64,000 nucleotides of DNA from Yamagishiella unicocca (Eukaryota > Chlorophyta > Chlorophyceae > Chlamydomonadales > Volvocaceae), in contig BDSL01000129.1 in NCBI GenBank assembly GCA_003116995.1, forward strand, positions 1 through 64,000, given 5' to 3'. Within the stretch, counting starts at the first letter, position 1. Every line of letters starts with the position of its first letter. Below the pieces are notes generated by a model that was not told where the DNA came from, made no database searches, and saw only the letters and a list, made by a program, of their open reading frames with translations. Below are positions 62,437 through 64,000 of this stretch, one piece after another. The translations under genes and the position numbers were made by a program.

Positions 62437-64000
62437 ATGCCGGCCCGTGGGGGGCGCTCCGCCCCGCGGCCCTGCCGGCCGCTCCGTGTGGGCTCACACA
62501 ACTTGGGGGGCGTGCGGTCAGGCGCCGCCGCTCCCAAGCTGCATGCTGCTCTACTGCTGTGGGCGCAGCTCCGGCTCGATGTCGTCTGTATCCAGGAGAC
62601 GCACTTGTCTACGTTTGGAGATCGGGGGCTATTCGAGCGGCGTCTCCATGCGGCCGCTGGTCACCTCCATGTCGCTCCCTGGCGTGTGGTGTCGTTCCGC
62701 AATGCTACGCTGGCGGACCCCTGTGCTGGCGTGGCGATTCTCGTTCGCTCGGACCTGATCGCTTCTGGCCGGCTGGTGGCAGCGGCCTCACCACTGCTCC
62801 CTGGTCTCGCGGGTGATCAACCTGCAGTTGCTGCTTCCTCCCCCCCCTCTCGTTCCCTGTCACCGCCGCCCCGCTCACCGTCCCCTGGGCCGGCCGCCGA
62901 CGCGGGTCCCTCCGCCGCCGCCGTGTCCGTGGCGGCGGCCTCGGGGGTGGCGGCCTCGGTGGCGGCGGCCGCCGCGGCCGCGGCCGTGGCGGCCACGGCG
63001 GCGGCGGTAGCCTCGGCCGCCACGGCGCCCCGTGGTGGGGACGCCGCTGCGCCTCCCCCCGCCGCGGCGGCCCTGGAAGGGGTCGGCCTGGCCGCGGCTG
63101 ACCAGCCTCCGGCGGTCCCGGCCGCGTCCTCCTCCGCAGCGGGGCGCCTCGCCACCTACTCCTTCACCTGGCTGGGTCATCGCCTGCACCTCACCAATGT
63201 TTATCTGCCCGCTAGTAGCTCGGCTTCACGCGCTGCTTTCCTCCAGCAGCACCTGGCGCCTGTGCTGGCGACCAGCACCCCGGGCCAGCATGTCCTAGCC
63301 GGCGACTTCAACTTCGTCGCTGGCCCGTGGGATAGCAGTGCGGGGTCGGCGCGAGTGGTTCGCGACCGCCCTGCCGCTCGGGTCCTCGCGACAGTGGGCC
63401 CGTCGTTGGCTGATGTGCATCGTGAGCGCTTCCCCACCAGCACGGATTACACCCACCTCTACTCCGCCCCCTCCCCCGGTGGTTCCCGCATCGACCGCAT
63501 CTATGTGTCCCGCTGCCTCCTCCCCTTCGTGGCGGGCTCCGCCATTGAGCTGGGCTCGCCTTCCGACCACCGCGTCCCCTGCATCCAGCTGCTGCCCCGG
63601 GTTCCTGCCTCGCGCGGCCCCGGCCTCCGTCGCACCCGCATGGCCTTCTCTGGCCACCGCGACCTCAAGGATCAGCTGCAGGCCTGGCTCGACGCGGCGT
63701 TCGCGGCCATGCCGGCTGAGGGGGCGCACGCTGCCCTGCTGGCGTGGTGGCCGGGCTTCAAACGGCGGCTGGCGGCGGTGGCGGCGATTCTCAATCGCAC
63801 CGCTCGCTCTCGGCGCCTGGCCTCGGGCGCGCAGGTGGAGGCAGCCCGAGCCGCCTTGCGGGCGGCCCACCTTGCGGCCGCGACGCCGTCGGCGGCGCCC
63901 GAGGCCGTGGGTGGTGTGGTGGCCGCCCAGGCTGCCTTGGCGGTGGCCTTGCGTGTGGCGGCGGCGGGCGAGGCCGCCCGGGTACGCGTGGCGTGGGTGC
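62437..64000 (+). CDS. LINE ORF2, APE-type endonuclease (truncated by window end)
   Basis: ATG at 62437, open to the end of the window with no stop. AP-endonuclease motifs occur in order: DVVCIQETHLSTF (metal-binding Glu), HLTNVYLPASSS, HVLAGDFNFVAG (catalytic Asp/Asn), SRIDRIYVSRCLL and GSPSDHRVP (catalytic His). Between the VSFRNATLADPCAGVAILV block and the HLTNVYLP block sits an insertion of ~110 residues rich in Ala and Pro. After the nuclease an Ala-rich helical linker leads toward a reverse transcriptase that must lie beyond the window. The layout fits an L1-type element. The frame differs from ORF1. Confidence 0.88.
   Translation, partial: MPARGGRSAPRPCRPLRVGSHNLGGVRSGAAAPKLHAALLLWAQLRLDVVCIQETHLSTFGDRGLFERRLHAAAGHLHVAPWRVVSFRNATLADPCAGVAILVRSDLIASGRLVAAASPLLPGLAGDQPAVAASSPPSRSLSPPPRSPSPGPAADAGPSAAAVSVAAASGVAASVAAAAAAAAVAATAAAVASAATAPRGGDAAAPPPAAAALEGVGLAAADQPPAVPAASSSAAGRLATYSFTWLGHRLHLTNVYLPASSSASRAAFLQQHLAPVLATSTPGQHVLAGDFNFVAGPWDSSAGSARVVRDRPAARVLATVGPSLADVHRERFPTSTDYTHLYSAPSPGGSRIDRIYVSRCLLPFVAGSAIELGSPSDHRVPCIQLLPRVPASRGPGLRRTRMAFSGHRDLKDQLQAWLDAAFAAMPAEGAHAALLAWWPGFKRRLAAVAAILNRTARSRRLASGAQVEAARAALRAAHLAAATPSAAPEAVGGVVAAQAALAVALRVAAAGEAARVRVAWV

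Overview
The window looks like nuclear DNA of a volvocine or other chlamydomonadalean green alga. The evidence is very GC-rich coding DNA, many short introns with GTGAGT/GTGCGT-type donors, minisatellites inside introns, TGTAA motifs just past inferred stop codons, an interstitial tract of the Chlamydomonas-type telomere repeat TTTTAGGG, and a Penelope-like retroelement with an N-terminal GIY-YIG nuclease, a type described from the green lineage. All genes were read by eye. Exon boundaries are therefore approximate (about 1-3 bases where splice sites were found, looser where noted).

Layout. (1) 0-2.7 kb, minus strand: the 3' part of a multi-exon gene for an unrecognised membrane protein. (2) 3.3-12.2 kb, minus strand: a 14-exon gene for a VPS62-family (plant DUF946-like) protein with an N-terminal and a C-terminal hydrophobic segment; its introns carry minisatellites and fragments of a dispersed repeat. 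(3) 12.2-21.7 kb: a gene-poor, repeat-rich stretch with a decayed and rearranged LTR retroelement (LTR-like promoter, primer-binding site, gag pieces in inverted repeat, integrase, PHD finger), two tandem satellites and AT-rich GCGCAG repeats. (4) 22.3-41.4 kb, minus strand: one very large gene or two to three adjacent ones. In transcription order it encodes a multi-pass membrane module, leucine-rich-repeat exons and 12 ankyrin exons, with exactly one ankyrin repeat per exon and nearly all introns in phase 0. (5) 42.5-43.3 kb: the third copy of an ~820-bp dispersed element also present at 26.7 and 38.5 kb.

(6) 43.3-56.7 kb: a nest of retroelements. A Penelope-like element on the minus strand (GIY-YIG nuclease at 54.9-56.6 kb, reverse transcriptase at 44.1-46.1 kb) is split by an 8.8-kb Ty3/gypsy chromovirus insertion flanked by a 5-bp target duplication, GGCGG. 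That insertion is itself rearranged: LTR-gag-protease on plus, then an inverted LTR and full pol on minus, then integrase end-LTR on plus. (7) 56.8 kb: telomeric repeats beside the 5' side of the Penelope-like element. (8) 59.3-60.2 kb: a tRNA-Lys(CUU) gene (minus) directly abutting a tyrosine-recombinase ORF (plus). (9) 60.7-64.0 kb: a non-LTR (LINE) element with ORF1 and the endonuclease part of ORF2, cut by the window end.

The host genes are the VPS62-like gene, the membrane/LRR/ankyrin gene(s), the 5'-most membrane gene and the tRNA. The rest is mostly mobile DNA. The most unusual items are the plus/minus/plus chromovirus composite, its conserved in-frame gag-pol stop codon, the one-repeat-per-exon ankyrin array possibly joined to a membrane domain, and an intronic cluster of hairpins including a perfect 21-bp stem.
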